From M2408 sp046303515 (GTDB lineage: Bacteria; Bacteroidota; Bacteroidia; Flavobacteriales_D; Crocinitomicaceae), in the NCBI GenBank assembly GCA_046303515.1, contig JBKCGI010000219.1, positions 1 through 6,127 of the forward strand: DNA of 6,127 nucleotides. The letters run 5' to 3'. A program made the position numbers and the translations under genes. The notes under the pieces are model-generated. The model made no database searches. It worked only from the letters and a program-made list of their open reading frames with translations, and was not told the origin of the DNA. Below are positions 1 to 6,127 of the stretch, in pieces (the stretch's first letter is position 1; each line of letters starts with the position of its first letter).

Positions 1-1083
1 TTATCAGGTTTTAGAAGAGGTTTAACAAATACCTTAAAAAAATACGCAACTGAAAGCGGAATTTTAGCCAAAGAGAAAATTGAAATTGACGGAGATGATT
101 TCCGTGAAGGTTTAACTGCTGTAGTTTCTGTTAAAGTGCAAGAGCCTCAATTTGAAGGTCAAACAAAAACTAAATTAGGAAACAGAGAGGTTACTGCTCC
201 AGTTTCTCAGGCAGTTTCTGAGATGTTAGCTAATTATTTAGAAGAACATCCATCAGAGGCAAAATTAATCGTTGAAAAAGTGATTTTAGCTGCTCGTGCA
301 CGTCATGCTGCGCGTAAAGCGAGAGAAATGGTTCAACGTAAGAATGTACTTACAGGTTCAGGTTTACCAGGAAAATTAGCCGATTGTTCTGAAAAAGATC
401 CAGCTTTATGTGAAATTTACTTTGTCGAGGGAGATTCGGCGGGTGGAACTGCAAAACAAGGACGTGATAGACACTTTCAAGCGATTATGCCTTTAAGAGG
501 TAAGATTTTGAATGTTGAAAAAGCGATGACACATAAAATCTTCGAGAACGAAGAGATTAAAAATATGTACACAGCTTTAGGTGTTAGAATTGGAACTGAA
601 GAAGATTCTAAAGCTTTAAACTTAGAAAAATTAAGATACCACAAGATCATCATCATGTGTGATGCCGATGTGGATGGTTCGCATATCGAAACGTTGATTT
701 TAACGTTCTTTTTCCGTTTCATGAAAGAGTTAATTGAAAACGGTTACATTTATATTGCAACTCCACCACTTTACCAAGTGAAAAAAGGAGGAAAATCTGA
801 GTACGCTTGGACGGAAGATCAACGTGATGTTTTAATTGAAAAATTGAAAGGTGGTGGTTCCGAATCTTCAGTAAACGTTCAGCGATACAAAGGTTTAGGT
901 GAGATGAACGCTGAGCAATTGTGGGAAACTACAATGAATCCAGAAGGAAGAACTTTACGTCAAATTACCATTGAAAACGCCGCAGAATGTGATCAAGTAT
1001 TCTCTATGTTAATGGGTGACGAAGTTCCTCCAAGAAGAGAATTTATTGAGAAAAATGCAAAATATGCTAAAATCGATATTTGA
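1..1083 (+). CDS. gyrB: DNA gyrase subunit B, 3' part (5' end outside window)
   Basis: This is the ATPase/TOPRIM subunit of DNA gyrase (A2B2), which introduces negative supercoils using ATP. The frame is open from base 1, giving 360 visible residues and a TGA stop. The first ATG/GTG-like codon inside (GTG at 136) is an internal valine in the conserved context VSVKVQEPQFEGQTK, so it is not the start. Visible landmarks, in visible-residue numbering, are the end of the transducer domain (REGLTAVVSVK), the TOPRIM glutamate motif EGDSAGG (about 143-149), PLRGKILNVEKA, the metal-binding DADVDGSH (about 221-228), QRYKGLGEMN (about 294-303), and a terminal IEKNAKYAKIDI. No roughly 170-residue insertion separates TOPRIM from the C-terminal tail, unlike E. 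coli GyrB. The ATP-binding GHKL domain must lie upstream of the window. ParE is the main alternative, but the RYKGLGEMN context and C-terminus fit GyrB better. A hairpin terminator follows 21 nt after the stop. Confidence 0.97.
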   Translation, partial: LSGFRRGLTNTLKKYATESGILAKEKIEIDGDDFREGLTAVVSVKVQEPQFEGQTKTKLGNREVTAPVSQAVSEMLANYLEEHPSEAKLIVEKVILAARARHAARKAREMVQRKNVLTGSGLPGKLADCSEKDPALCEIYFVEGDSAGGTAKQGRDRHFQAIMPLRGKILNVEKAMTHKIFENEEIKNMYTALGVRIGTEEDSKALNLEKLRYHKIIIMCDADVDGSHIETLILTFFFRFMKELIENGYIYIATPPLYQVKKGGKSEYAWTEDQRDVLIEKLKGGGSESSVNVQRYKGLGEMNAEQLWETTMNPEGRTLRQITIENAAECDQVFSMLMGDEVPPRREFIEKNAKYAKIDI

Positions 1084-1104
1084 TTTATAGTAAAAATTAT
1101 AGGG

Positions 1105-1140
1105 AAAGGTCAATCGAGAGGTTGGCCTTTTTTGTTTTGT
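1105..1140 (+). terminator. Rho-independent terminator of gyrB
   Basis: Arms AAAGGTCAA (1105-1113) and TTGGCCTTT (1122-1130) form nine base pairs with one G-U pair around an 8-nt loop. A T-rich tail (TTTTTTGTTTTGT) follows on the + strand. The position, just after the gyrB stop, fits termination of that transcript. On the minus strand the same hairpin is followed by a poor T tract, so it is not clearly bidirectional. Confidence 0.85.
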
Positions 1141-1149
1141 AAGTTTTCC

Positions 1150-1189
1150 CGCAGATTACACAGATTTTCTACGCAGATGTCCGCTGATT
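1150..1189. repeat. Degenerate CGCAGATT-type intergenic repeat
   Basis: Four related octamers lie in about 40 nt: CGCAGATT (1150-1157), CACAGATT (1159-1166), CGCAGATG (1172-1179) and CGCTGATT (1182-1189). They sit in the convergent gap between gyrB and the small minus-strand gene. From general familiarity, CGCAGATTACACAGATT-like strings recur in non-coding DNA of Flavobacterium genomes, so this is probably one copy of a dispersed element. Family membership was not tested. No coding potential or transposase is visible. Confidence 0.5.
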
Positions 1190-1205
1190 TTTTTGTTAGT
1201 AAAAC

Positions 1206-1448
1206 TTATAATAAAATTTTGAGACAAATTAAGTTGAAAATTATAACAGATAACAAATGGCTTAAAATTATATTCCGGGTTTGTGTTTTTTCAAAAAAAG
1301 AATTTAGAATTAATAATCCTACAAAAATTAAGCAATAAATACCTAAACATTTGAATATTTGAAATGATCCTGTGAATGTGTAAGAATTGATTATTAAAAG
1401 ACTGATTATACTAATAATTAGGTTTAAAATTGTAACTACTATTTTCAT
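1206..1448 (-). CDS. Small hydrophobic membrane protein, unknown function
   Basis: I do not recognise this 80-residue protein. Almost all of it is hydrophobic, with three likely membrane helices at about residues 3-20, 34-52 and 60-76. Short polar loops separate them, and the clearest is FFEKTQTRN at 51-59. There is no cleavable-looking signal peptide, so it is probably an integral inner-membrane protein. The ATG lies 15 nt downstream of the alanine dehydrogenase stop on the same strand, with no terminator between, so the two are probably co-transcribed. The upstream sequence (CTTTAATTTATTC) has no Shine-Dalgarno motif, as is usual in Bacteroidota. It has no catalytic or metal-binding motif. 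The AT-rich codons (Ile/Leu/Phe/Asn) could also arise in spurious frames, so the call rests on uninterrupted length, regular helix spacing and operon-like position. Confidence 0.6.
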   Translation of the reverse strand: MKIVVTILNLIISIISLLIINSYTFTGSFQIFKCLGIYCLIFVGLLILNSFFEKTQTRNIILSHLLSVIIFNLICLKILL

Positions 1449-1463
1449 GAATAAATTAAAGAG

Positions 1464-2684
1464 TTACATTCCAAGCACCAACAAATCGATATTTTTATAT
1501 TTCAGATTAAACACTTTCCCCAGAACCTCACTAGTCAGTGTTCCCTTGTACATGTAAACTCCACTTCTAAAGCCTAAATCATTTTTAATTAACTCCTTAC
1601 AGCCACCATAATCGCCCATTTGAAGTAAAATAGGGGAGAATATGTTAGACAGTGCAAAAGAAGCTGTTCTAGATACACGTGAAGCAATATTTGGTACACA
1701 ATAATGAATTACTTCATGCTTGATGAATGTTGGATTGTTATGATTTGTAATTTGAGAGGTTTCGAAACATCCACCTTGGTCGATGCTAACGTCAACAACT
1801 ACGGAGCCTGATTTCATATCTTGAATCATTTCTTCCGTTACCACGCAAGGAGTTCTACCTAGTGGAGCGCGTAAAGCGCCGATAACGACATCTGCGCGCA
1901 TAATTGCTTTTGCCAGTACTTTTGGTTGAATGACGGAGGTGTATACTCTTCTTCCGATGTCATTTTGAAGTCTTCTCAAACGAGAAAGTGAACTGTCAAA
2001 AACTTTAACTGATGCACCTAAGCCTAAGGCGGCACGAACGGCATATTCCCCTACTGTTCCAGCCCCAATAATTACCACTTCTGCTGGTTGAATTCCGGCA
2101 ACTCCTCCCAACATGATACCTTTGCCATGTTCAAAAGAAGACAGTAATTCACCCGCAATTAAGATAGAAGTTGTGCCAGCAATTTCACCCATGGAACGAA
2201 CTATAGGGTAGGCGCCGACTTCATCTTGAATGTAATCCCAGGCTACAGCAGTGATTTTCTTTTGCATTAATTTCTGCAAAATTACTTTTGGTTGTGCTGA
2301 AAGTTGTAAGGCGGAAATTAAGGTTTGACCTCCTGGCATCATTTCCACTTCTTCCTCCGAAGGTGGAGCAACCTTAAAAATGATGTCACATTTGAAAATT
2401 TCTTTTGGGTCGAAACAAATTTCTGCGCCTGCTTCACTATAATCTCTGTCTGAAAAATTTGAATTTTCGCCACTTTTGGATTCAATTAAAACACGATGAC
2501 CATTAGAGATCAAAACAGATACTGCTTCAGGCACCAAAGCAACTCTTTTTTCTTGAAAGGATGTTTCTTTCGGAATTCCGATGTGGAGACTTCCTTTTTT
2601 GCGTTGAATTTCAAGCATTTCCTCTTGAGGCATCAAACTTCCTTCTTTGATAAGTTGCTTTAAAATGTTTGGATCAGTAATCAT
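1464..2684 (-). CDS. ald: Alanine dehydrogenase (NAD-dependent), Bacteroidota type
   Basis: The family catalyses reversible oxidative deamination of L-alanine to pyruvate and ammonium with NAD+, in the cytoplasm. The 406-residue protein has an N-terminal extension of about 34 residues (including LMPQEEMLEI) before the family start motif GIPKE (36-40). The substrate-site equivalents appear as Arg47 (EKRVALVPEAV) and Lys104 (IIFKVAPPSEEE). The Rossmann fold shows VVIIGAGTVGEYAVR, with GAGTVG at 207-212 and Asp230 ending the second strand (VKVFD), which suggests NAD rather than NADP. The segment VVVDVSIDQGGCFE carries the conserved Asp302, and CVPN places Asn332. One oddity is that the usual catalytic-histidine segment (LHLAA) reads LQLSA, with Gln127. 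ATG 2684 is chosen because the extension matches the Bacteroidota form; Met18 is a weaker alternative. PntA-type transhydrogenase alpha is the nearest relative, but the C-terminal half follows alanine dehydrogenase throughout. A small membrane-protein gene follows 15 nt downstream. Confidence 0.9.
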   Translation of the reverse strand: MITDPNILKQLIKEGSLMPQEEMLEIQRKKGSLHIGIPKETSFQEKRVALVPEAVSVLISNGHRVLIESKSGENSNFSDRDYSEAGAEICFDPKEIFKCDIIFKVAPPSEEEVEMMPGGQTLISALQLSAQPKVILQKLMQKKITAVAWDYIQDEVGAYPIVRSMGEIAGTTSILIAGELLSSFEHGKGIMLGGVAGIQPAEVVIIGAGTVGEYAVRAALGLGASVKVFDSSLSRLRRLQNDIGRRVYTSVIQPKVLAKAIMRADVVIGALRAPLGRTPCVVTEEMIQDMKSGSVVVDVSIDQGGCFETSQITNHNNPTFIKHEVIHYCVPNIASRVSRTASFALSNIFSPILLQMGDYGGCKELIKNDLGFRSGVYMYKGTLTSEVLGKVFNLKYKNIDLLVLGM

Positions 2685-2711
2685 TTTATGGTTTTTTGCG
2701 TGTTCTTATTG

Positions 2712-2742
2712 CGAAAATAAGCAGATAAAATGATAATAGCAA
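2712..2742 (-). promoter_or_regulatory. Candidate Bacteroidota-type promoter of ald
   Basis: Read on the minus strand, TTG (2742-2740) is followed after 20 nt by TATTTTCG (2719-2712). This resembles the Bacteroidota consensus of TTTG near -33 and TAnnTTTG near -7, with one mismatch in the -7 element. It would start transcription roughly 20-25 nt before the ald ATG. Such matches are easy to find in AT-rich DNA, so position is the main support. Confidence 0.35.
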
Positions 2743-2771
2743 GTTTAAAATTGTAAATAGAACAATTAAAT

Positions 2772-2805
2772 AAAAAAGACTAGCATATTCACCAGTCTTT
2801 TTTTT
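2772..2805 (-). terminator. Rho-independent terminator downstream of the T9SS-cargo gene
   Basis: Perfect 10-bp arms AAAAAAGACT (2772-2781) and AGTCTTTTTT (2794-2803) enclose a 12-nt loop. Read on the minus strand, the hairpin is followed by a T run (CTTTTTTATTT), about 90 nt past the stop of the large secreted-protein gene. It is nearly symmetrical, with eight T residues on the + strand, so it could work both ways. The only gene transcribed towards it is the minus-strand one, and it also insulates ald from read-through. Confidence 0.85.
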
Positions 2806-2884
2806 GAATCTAAAACCTAACCAAAAACTTCAATGTAAACCAACCACTATTCTTTAGATTCGCTTTTTCAAGGTGGCACTTGAA
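2806..2884 (-). repeat. Inverted-repeat block in the 3' untranslated region of the T9SS-cargo gene
   Basis: Arms GAATCTAAA (2806-2814) and TTTAGATTC (2853-2861) are perfect nine-base complements, 38 nt apart. Next to them, TTCAAG (2867-2872) and CTTGAA (2879-2884) form a six-base hairpin with a 6-nt loop. The whole block lies between the stop of the large gene and its terminator, so it would be transcribed as a folded 3' untranslated region. Neither hairpin has its own T tract. The role is unknown; it may be an RNA stabiliser, a small repeat element or a decayed gene end. Confidence 0.45.
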
Positions 2885-2895
2885 TATTTTAAAAA

Positions 2896-5800
2896 TTAAT
2901 TTTCAATAATTAGTTTTAATACTTTATTTGTGCTATTGCTTTTCAGAGAAACATAATATATTCCAGCAGCCAAATTTTGAGTATGTAATTCTATTTTTGA
3001 TGAAGTTAATTGATTTAAATTTACTTGAACTTTTTCGCCTAAATTATTGAAAATTTCAACATTGTATTCGTTTAAATTTTCGCCTAAAATAGCAACTAGA
3101 TTTTTTCCTGGATTAGGACTTAAGATGAATGTCTCTTTGGAATAAAGTTCAACACTTCTTATTCCTGCTTCAGAAATCGTTCCATCAAAATCAGTTTGCA
3201 ATAATTTGTAGTAATTAATACCAAGTGAAGGGTTTTTATCTTCTAAATAATAGGTCTGAGGAATATTTGTTGTGCCTGAGCCATCAACCGTTCCTAAAAA
3301 ATCCCAATTTATTCCATCGGTTGATTTTTCCATTGTAAAGTAATCGTTGTTTCTTTCTGATGAAGTTTCCCAAGTCAAATCAACGGTTTCTTTTTGGTTC
3401 AATTTCGCATCAAAGTATATGATTTCAATTGGTAAAGGTGTTCCTGGGTTAATTGATGCTATCGTAATAAATTTTGTTCCATTGTTTGGAATGTGAGCAG
3501 TAGAAATATTGCTAATTGTTATAGTTGGATTAGAATATGTGAATACAATTCCAGTTCCATCTCCATTATAATAACATTGAGTTCCTCCATTGCCAAAATT
3601 ACCGTCATCATCCACTAATAAACGCAAGTGAGCAACGGTAACTGAGCCTGGAGCTCCACAAGCGTTTAATTTAATATCCATGTTATAATTTTGAGCCATG
3701 TTAGTTCTAGTTACTCTCCATTCACGTTCTAGACGACTCGTGATAGCACAACTTGCTAATCCAGATGGAACTTCAGTCATAGCGCTTGCAGTCGAGCATA
3801 ATTTTCGATCATCTGAACCTTGAATGACAAAAGATCGATCATTGGTAATATTTGCGGTATTTGCTGCATTAGTTGTTTGTATTGTATTCATGTAAATACG
3901 AACAGTATCATCAGCCTGACGAGACTGCTTAGTGTACAAAGTGGCATTATCATCTCTTCCTATTCCAATAATATTTTTTTGATAAGCTGATAACCCTGCC
4001 CAAGTAACAGTTGCATTTGAAGCAATATAATTTGAAGGGGTAGTTGAATTACCTAAGGTAATTCCATATTTAACAGCTAAATACGATTCAACTTTTAGTT
4101 GATCTGTTGCATTTAGTCGGTTATTAAATATAATCTCCTCAGCCATATCCACATCAGCAAAAATTGGAAACGCCGAATTATTATTACAACCTAAAAATAA
4201 TTTACTACTGAATGCTCCTGCACCAGACAAAGAAAGAGGAACAGCAAAGTTTTTTGTCGCATCAGCCAAACCATTTACTGAAATACTAGATGATGTTGAT
4301 TGGGTTAAGACTGATACTAATCTATTTAAACCAATCATATTTGTAGTACTTACAACGTTTTTACCATCAGCATCATCTACAAAATCAAAACGCTGATTTG
4401 TTGTTTCAACTTCGAAACCAACTCTATATGGTCCACTAGAAGCCGATTCCCATTTAAAATCAACTTGTGGTCCAAAACCAGTATTCCCTGCTTGTCTATT
4501 ATTTTTAACCATAAAAATTGAATTATCACTATTTCCAAAAAGCCCTGAACTAACGGCCGTAACAGAATTTGTACTGCTCATACCATCATCAGTACCATCA
4601 AAGCGAATATAATTTTGATAATTTATGACACCAGTTTGCACGGATGGTCTTGCGGCAGCTGATAAACAAACTAAATCTCCTAATATCTGCAAGGTAGAAT
4701 TGTCTGACCAATTGGTAACAGGATTACCAGTAACTCCTACATCACTTTTCACCCAATGTGATAGACCTGTAGTGACACCACCTGGACCTGACGGGCAAGC
4801 AATGTATGTTTTTAAACAGTTTGGAGTTGCCGTTGGTGTTCGAGCACTTCCACCAACTGTCAATGAACTATTAGGCATGTCTGCCCCAATTGTATTTGTA
4901 TTCGTTCCTGTTCCATTAAAATCATAAACAATCCAGAAATAGTTTGTTCCCGGAGAAAGCGCTTGTGTGGCATTAAAAGTGAGTGAAGCTGCAGGATTTT
5001 GTCCACCAACAACAAACTCGTTTATGGCTGAATATGTGGCACTTGTACCTGTGTAATAAACATGAACCTTATTCACTGTTGTAGTTGGAGCAGTTCCTGT
5101 CATGTTGACAAGTAATTGGCTTAAATTTATAGGGGAATTGCATCCACCTGCTGTAACAATCTCAACTCTACTCATCACCACGTCAGTTGCGCATTTGCTT
5201 ATACTTGCTCCTGCAGCAATATCTATTATATTACTTGATGAATATGTCATGGCAGTAGCTGGTGGTGTAAATGTATATTTTTGTCCATTTGCAGGAATTC
5301 TGGCTGTTTGTAAATCTACAGTAGCAGTATTTACACCTCCAGCTACAGCTCCTGTCCAAGCTCCTGTGCAACTTAAATTTTTAAAATCTGCGTTGGATGC
5401 ACCCCTCAACCCAATTTCAACAGTTCGATTAGTGGCATCTTTAACGAAGGCATTATAATGAAATTCAATTATGTTTGATGTTTCTTTTAATCGAATTTGG
5501 AAATTATAATTGTCAGTAGTTCCACCAAAGGTTTTCCAATTTAGCCATTGAATCACCAAAATTCGATTTGGTGCACTGCCTAACAATTCAACTCTTATTT
5601 GTGAAGTTGAGCTGTTTCCTTGCGTATCATGACCAAGTGCACTTACAACATTATTGGAGGCGCCACTGCTTATAGGGGTGTAAGAACTTAAAACAGAAGA
5701 ACCAAAAGCGATAAATCCATTTGCACTAATACTAATTTGATTATAATCAATACAATTATATTTAAATGGAAAACCAATGTTAATTGCGTTATAACTATTA

Positions 5801-5961
5801 TCGTCATCAGATGTGGCTCCATAAATTGCTCCTCCTGTGATTGCGCTGTAGGCACTGTTGGATTGCGCATAAGTGTATGAACTTACTTGAGAATTTACTT
5901 TTGTCAAAAATAATGATAACATTAAAGTAGTAAATGTAATTTTTAATATAGATATTTTCAT
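2896..5961 (-). CDS. Large secreted modular protein with T9SS type A C-terminal sorting domain
   Basis: This 1021-residue protein is probably exported by Sec and then crosses the outer membrane by type IX secretion. Residues 1-24 form a signal peptide (hydrophobic core ITFTTLMLSLFL). Cleavage before Gln25 would fit the Bacteroidota trend for mature N-terminal Gln. Residues 26-235 form a beta-rich module (NIGFPFKYNCIDY, SANGFIAFGS, IQWLNWKTFGGTTDNYNFQ). Residues about 240-380 resemble the beta module seen at the N-terminus of BNR-type sialidases and other secreted Bacteroidota proteins. Residues about 398-635 look like a concanavalin A/laminin-G-type sandwich, from GLSHWVKSDVG to VESYLAVKYGITL. 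Further beta-rich sequence includes Asp-rich VDDDGNFG (783-790). Residues about 843-935 are the common module before sorting domains (LPIEIIYFDAKL, LTWETSSERNNDYF). The sorting domain is about 943-1021 (LSPNPGKNLVAILG to KVLKLIIEN). No catalytic motif is evident, so adhesion or glycan binding is only an inference. It appears monocistronic. Confidence 0.9.
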   Translation of the reverse strand: MKISILKITFTTLMLSLFLTKVNSQVSSYTYAQSNSAYSAITGGAIYGATSDDDNSYNAINIGFPFKYNCIDYNQISISANGFIAFGSSVLSSYTPISSGASNNVVSALGHDTQGNSSTSQIRVELLGSAPNRILVIQWLNWKTFGGTTDNYNFQIRLKETSNIIEFHYNAFVKDATNRTVEIGLRGASNADFKNLSCTGAWTGAVAGGVNTATVDLQTARIPANGQKYTFTPPATAMTYSSSNIIDIAAGASISKCATDVVMSRVEIVTAGGCNSPINLSQLLVNMTGTAPTTTVNKVHVYYTGTSATYSAINEFVVGGQNPAASLTFNATQALSPGTNYFWIVYDFNGTGTNTNTIGADMPNSSLTVGGSARTPTATPNCLKTYIACPSGPGGVTTGLSHWVKSDVGVTGNPVTNWSDNSTLQILGDLVCLSAAARPSVQTGVINYQNYIRFDGTDDGMSSTNSVTAVSSGLFGNSDNSIFMVKNNRQAGNTGFGPQVDFKWESASSGPYRVGFEVETTNQRFDFVDDADGKNVVSTTNMIGLNRLVSVLTQSTSSSISVNGLADATKNFAVPLSLSGAGAFSSKLFLGCNNNSAFPIFADVDMAEEIIFNNRLNATDQLKVESYLAVKYGITLGNSTTPSNYIASNATVTWAGLSAYQKNIIGIGRDDNATLYTKQSRQADDTVRIYMNTIQTTNAANTANITNDRSFVIQGSDDRKLCSTASAMTEVPSGLASCAITSRLEREWRVTRTNMAQNYNMDIKLNACGAPGSVTVAHLRLLVDDDGNFGNGGTQCYYNGDGTGIVFTYSNPTITISNISTAHIPNNGTKFITIASINPGTPLPIEIIYFDAKLNQKETVDLTWETSSERNNDYFTMEKSTDGINWDFLGTVDGSGTTNIPQTYYLEDKNPSLGINYYKLLQTDFDGTISEAGIRSVELYSKETFILSPNPGKNLVAILGENLNEYNVEIFNNLGEKVQVNLNQLTSSKIELHTQNLAAGIYYVSLKSNSTNKVLKLIIEN

Positions 5962-6127
5962 AATTTAATGAATTAACAATTGTAAAAAAAGATGAAAAAT
6001 ATGATGCTTAAAAACGATAGTTCTTCTTAGTTAATTAGCATTTTGATTTAACACTGCAATGTTACCATGAAAAACATTTTGAATCTAATATTACAGTGTT
6101 AATTAGTATTAACTAGTAAGCTTAAAT
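5962..6127 (-). other. Upstream region of the T9SS-cargo gene
   Basis: This non-coding, very AT-rich stretch runs from the ATG of the large gene to the window end. No perfect TAnnTTTG element was found. The best near match read towards the gene is TACAATTG (5984-5977), which would leave a very short leader and lacks a clear TTTG partner upstream. There is no Shine-Dalgarno motif before the ATG, only A/T-rich sequence. The nested inverted repeats at 6048-6102 are its main structure. Confidence 0.4.
6048..6102. repeat. Nested inverted repeats upstream of the T9SS-cargo gene
   Basis: Outer arms TTAACACTG (6048-6056) and CAGTGTTAA (6094-6102) are perfect nine-base complements separated by 37 nt. 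Inside them, AATGTT (6058-6063) and AACATT (6073-6078) form a second six-base pair with a 9-nt loop. The structure lies about 87-141 nt upstream of the large gene's ATG. It has no T tract and does not look like a terminator. It could be an operator, a leader RNA structure or a small repeat. Confidence 0.4.

Noticed and set aside
477..722. An 81-codon minus-strand open frame inside gyrB.
   Set aside because: It lies opposite the most conserved TOPRIM part of GyrB and has no features of its own.
1132..1338. A 68-codon open frame on the + strand after gyrB.
   Set aside because: It begins inside the T tail of the gyrB terminator, crosses the CGCAGATT repeat and overlaps the better-supported minus-strand membrane protein. 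Its composition is not protein-like.
3295..3330. STDGINW at residues 880-886 as a sialidase Asp-box, with the upstream BNR-like module suggesting a neuraminidase.
   Set aside because: The Asp-box needs a residue between Asp and Gly, which is absent here. The motif belongs to the common module before T9SS sorting domains, and no series of Asp-boxes is seen.
4625..5458. Two + strand open frames (4625-4927 and 5102-5458) antisense to the large secreted protein.
   Set aside because: They are shadows of a Thr/Ser/Gly/Ala-rich coding strand, whose complement is poor in stops. No independent start context, domain or promoter is seen.
5688..5870. A 60-codon minus-strand frame inside the N-terminal part of the secreted protein.
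   Set aside because: It is an out-of-frame shadow of the larger gene, whose frame is supported by the signal peptide and beta module.
2802..6088. A 12-bp direct repeat TTTTGAATCTAA at 2802-2813 and 6077-6088 flanking the large gene, as if marking an insertion.
   Set aside because: A shared AT-rich 12-mer is expected about once or more by chance in 6 kb, the copies are not at a clean element boundary, and no transposase or integrase is present.
1..6127. tRNA or rRNA genes, CRISPR arrays, insertion sequences, riboswitches, or a defence or toxin-antitoxin cluster.
   Set aside because: No cloverleaf, regular repeat-spacer pattern, transposase motifs or paired small genes of that kind were found on either strand.

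Overview
The window is AT-rich and looks like a chromosomal segment of a member of the Bacteroidota, most likely Flavobacteriaceae and probably Flavobacterium or a close relative. Four things point there: a gyrB without the long insertion found in proteobacterial GyrB, an alanine dehydrogenase with the N-terminal extension I associate with Bacteroidota, a large secreted protein ending in a type IX secretion (T9SS) sorting domain, and starts preceded by A/T-rich sequence rather than clear Shine-Dalgarno motifs. The genus is an inference from sequence style, not from a search.

Layout, left to right. (1) The 3' part of gyrB on the + strand (1-1083), beginning outside the window and ending in a good rho-independent terminator (1105-1140). 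(2) A short convergent gap with a degenerate CGCAGATT-type repeat (1150-1189). (3) A probable two-gene minus-strand unit: alanine dehydrogenase (2684 to 1464), then, 15 nt after its stop, an unrecognised 80-residue three-helix membrane protein (1448 to 1206). A weak Bacteroidota-type promoter lies just upstream of ald. (4) A 211-nt gap with a strong terminator (2772-2805) and an unexplained block of inverted repeats (2806-2884). (5) A single large minus-strand gene (5961 to 2896) for a 1021-residue modular secreted protein with signal peptide, beta-sandwich modules, a lectin/laminin-G-like region and a T9SS C-terminal domain. (6) Its upstream region to the window end, holding nested inverted repeats (6048-6102).

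The genes do not form one pathway. GyrB is replication and topology housekeeping, alanine dehydrogenase is amino-acid and nitrogen metabolism, and the large protein belongs to the cell-surface/secreted repertoire. I found no convincing new multi-gene system. The points most worth a second look are the substituted histidine position in the alanine dehydrogenase, the small membrane protein coupled to it, and the structured non-coding blocks on either side of the T9SS-cargo gene.
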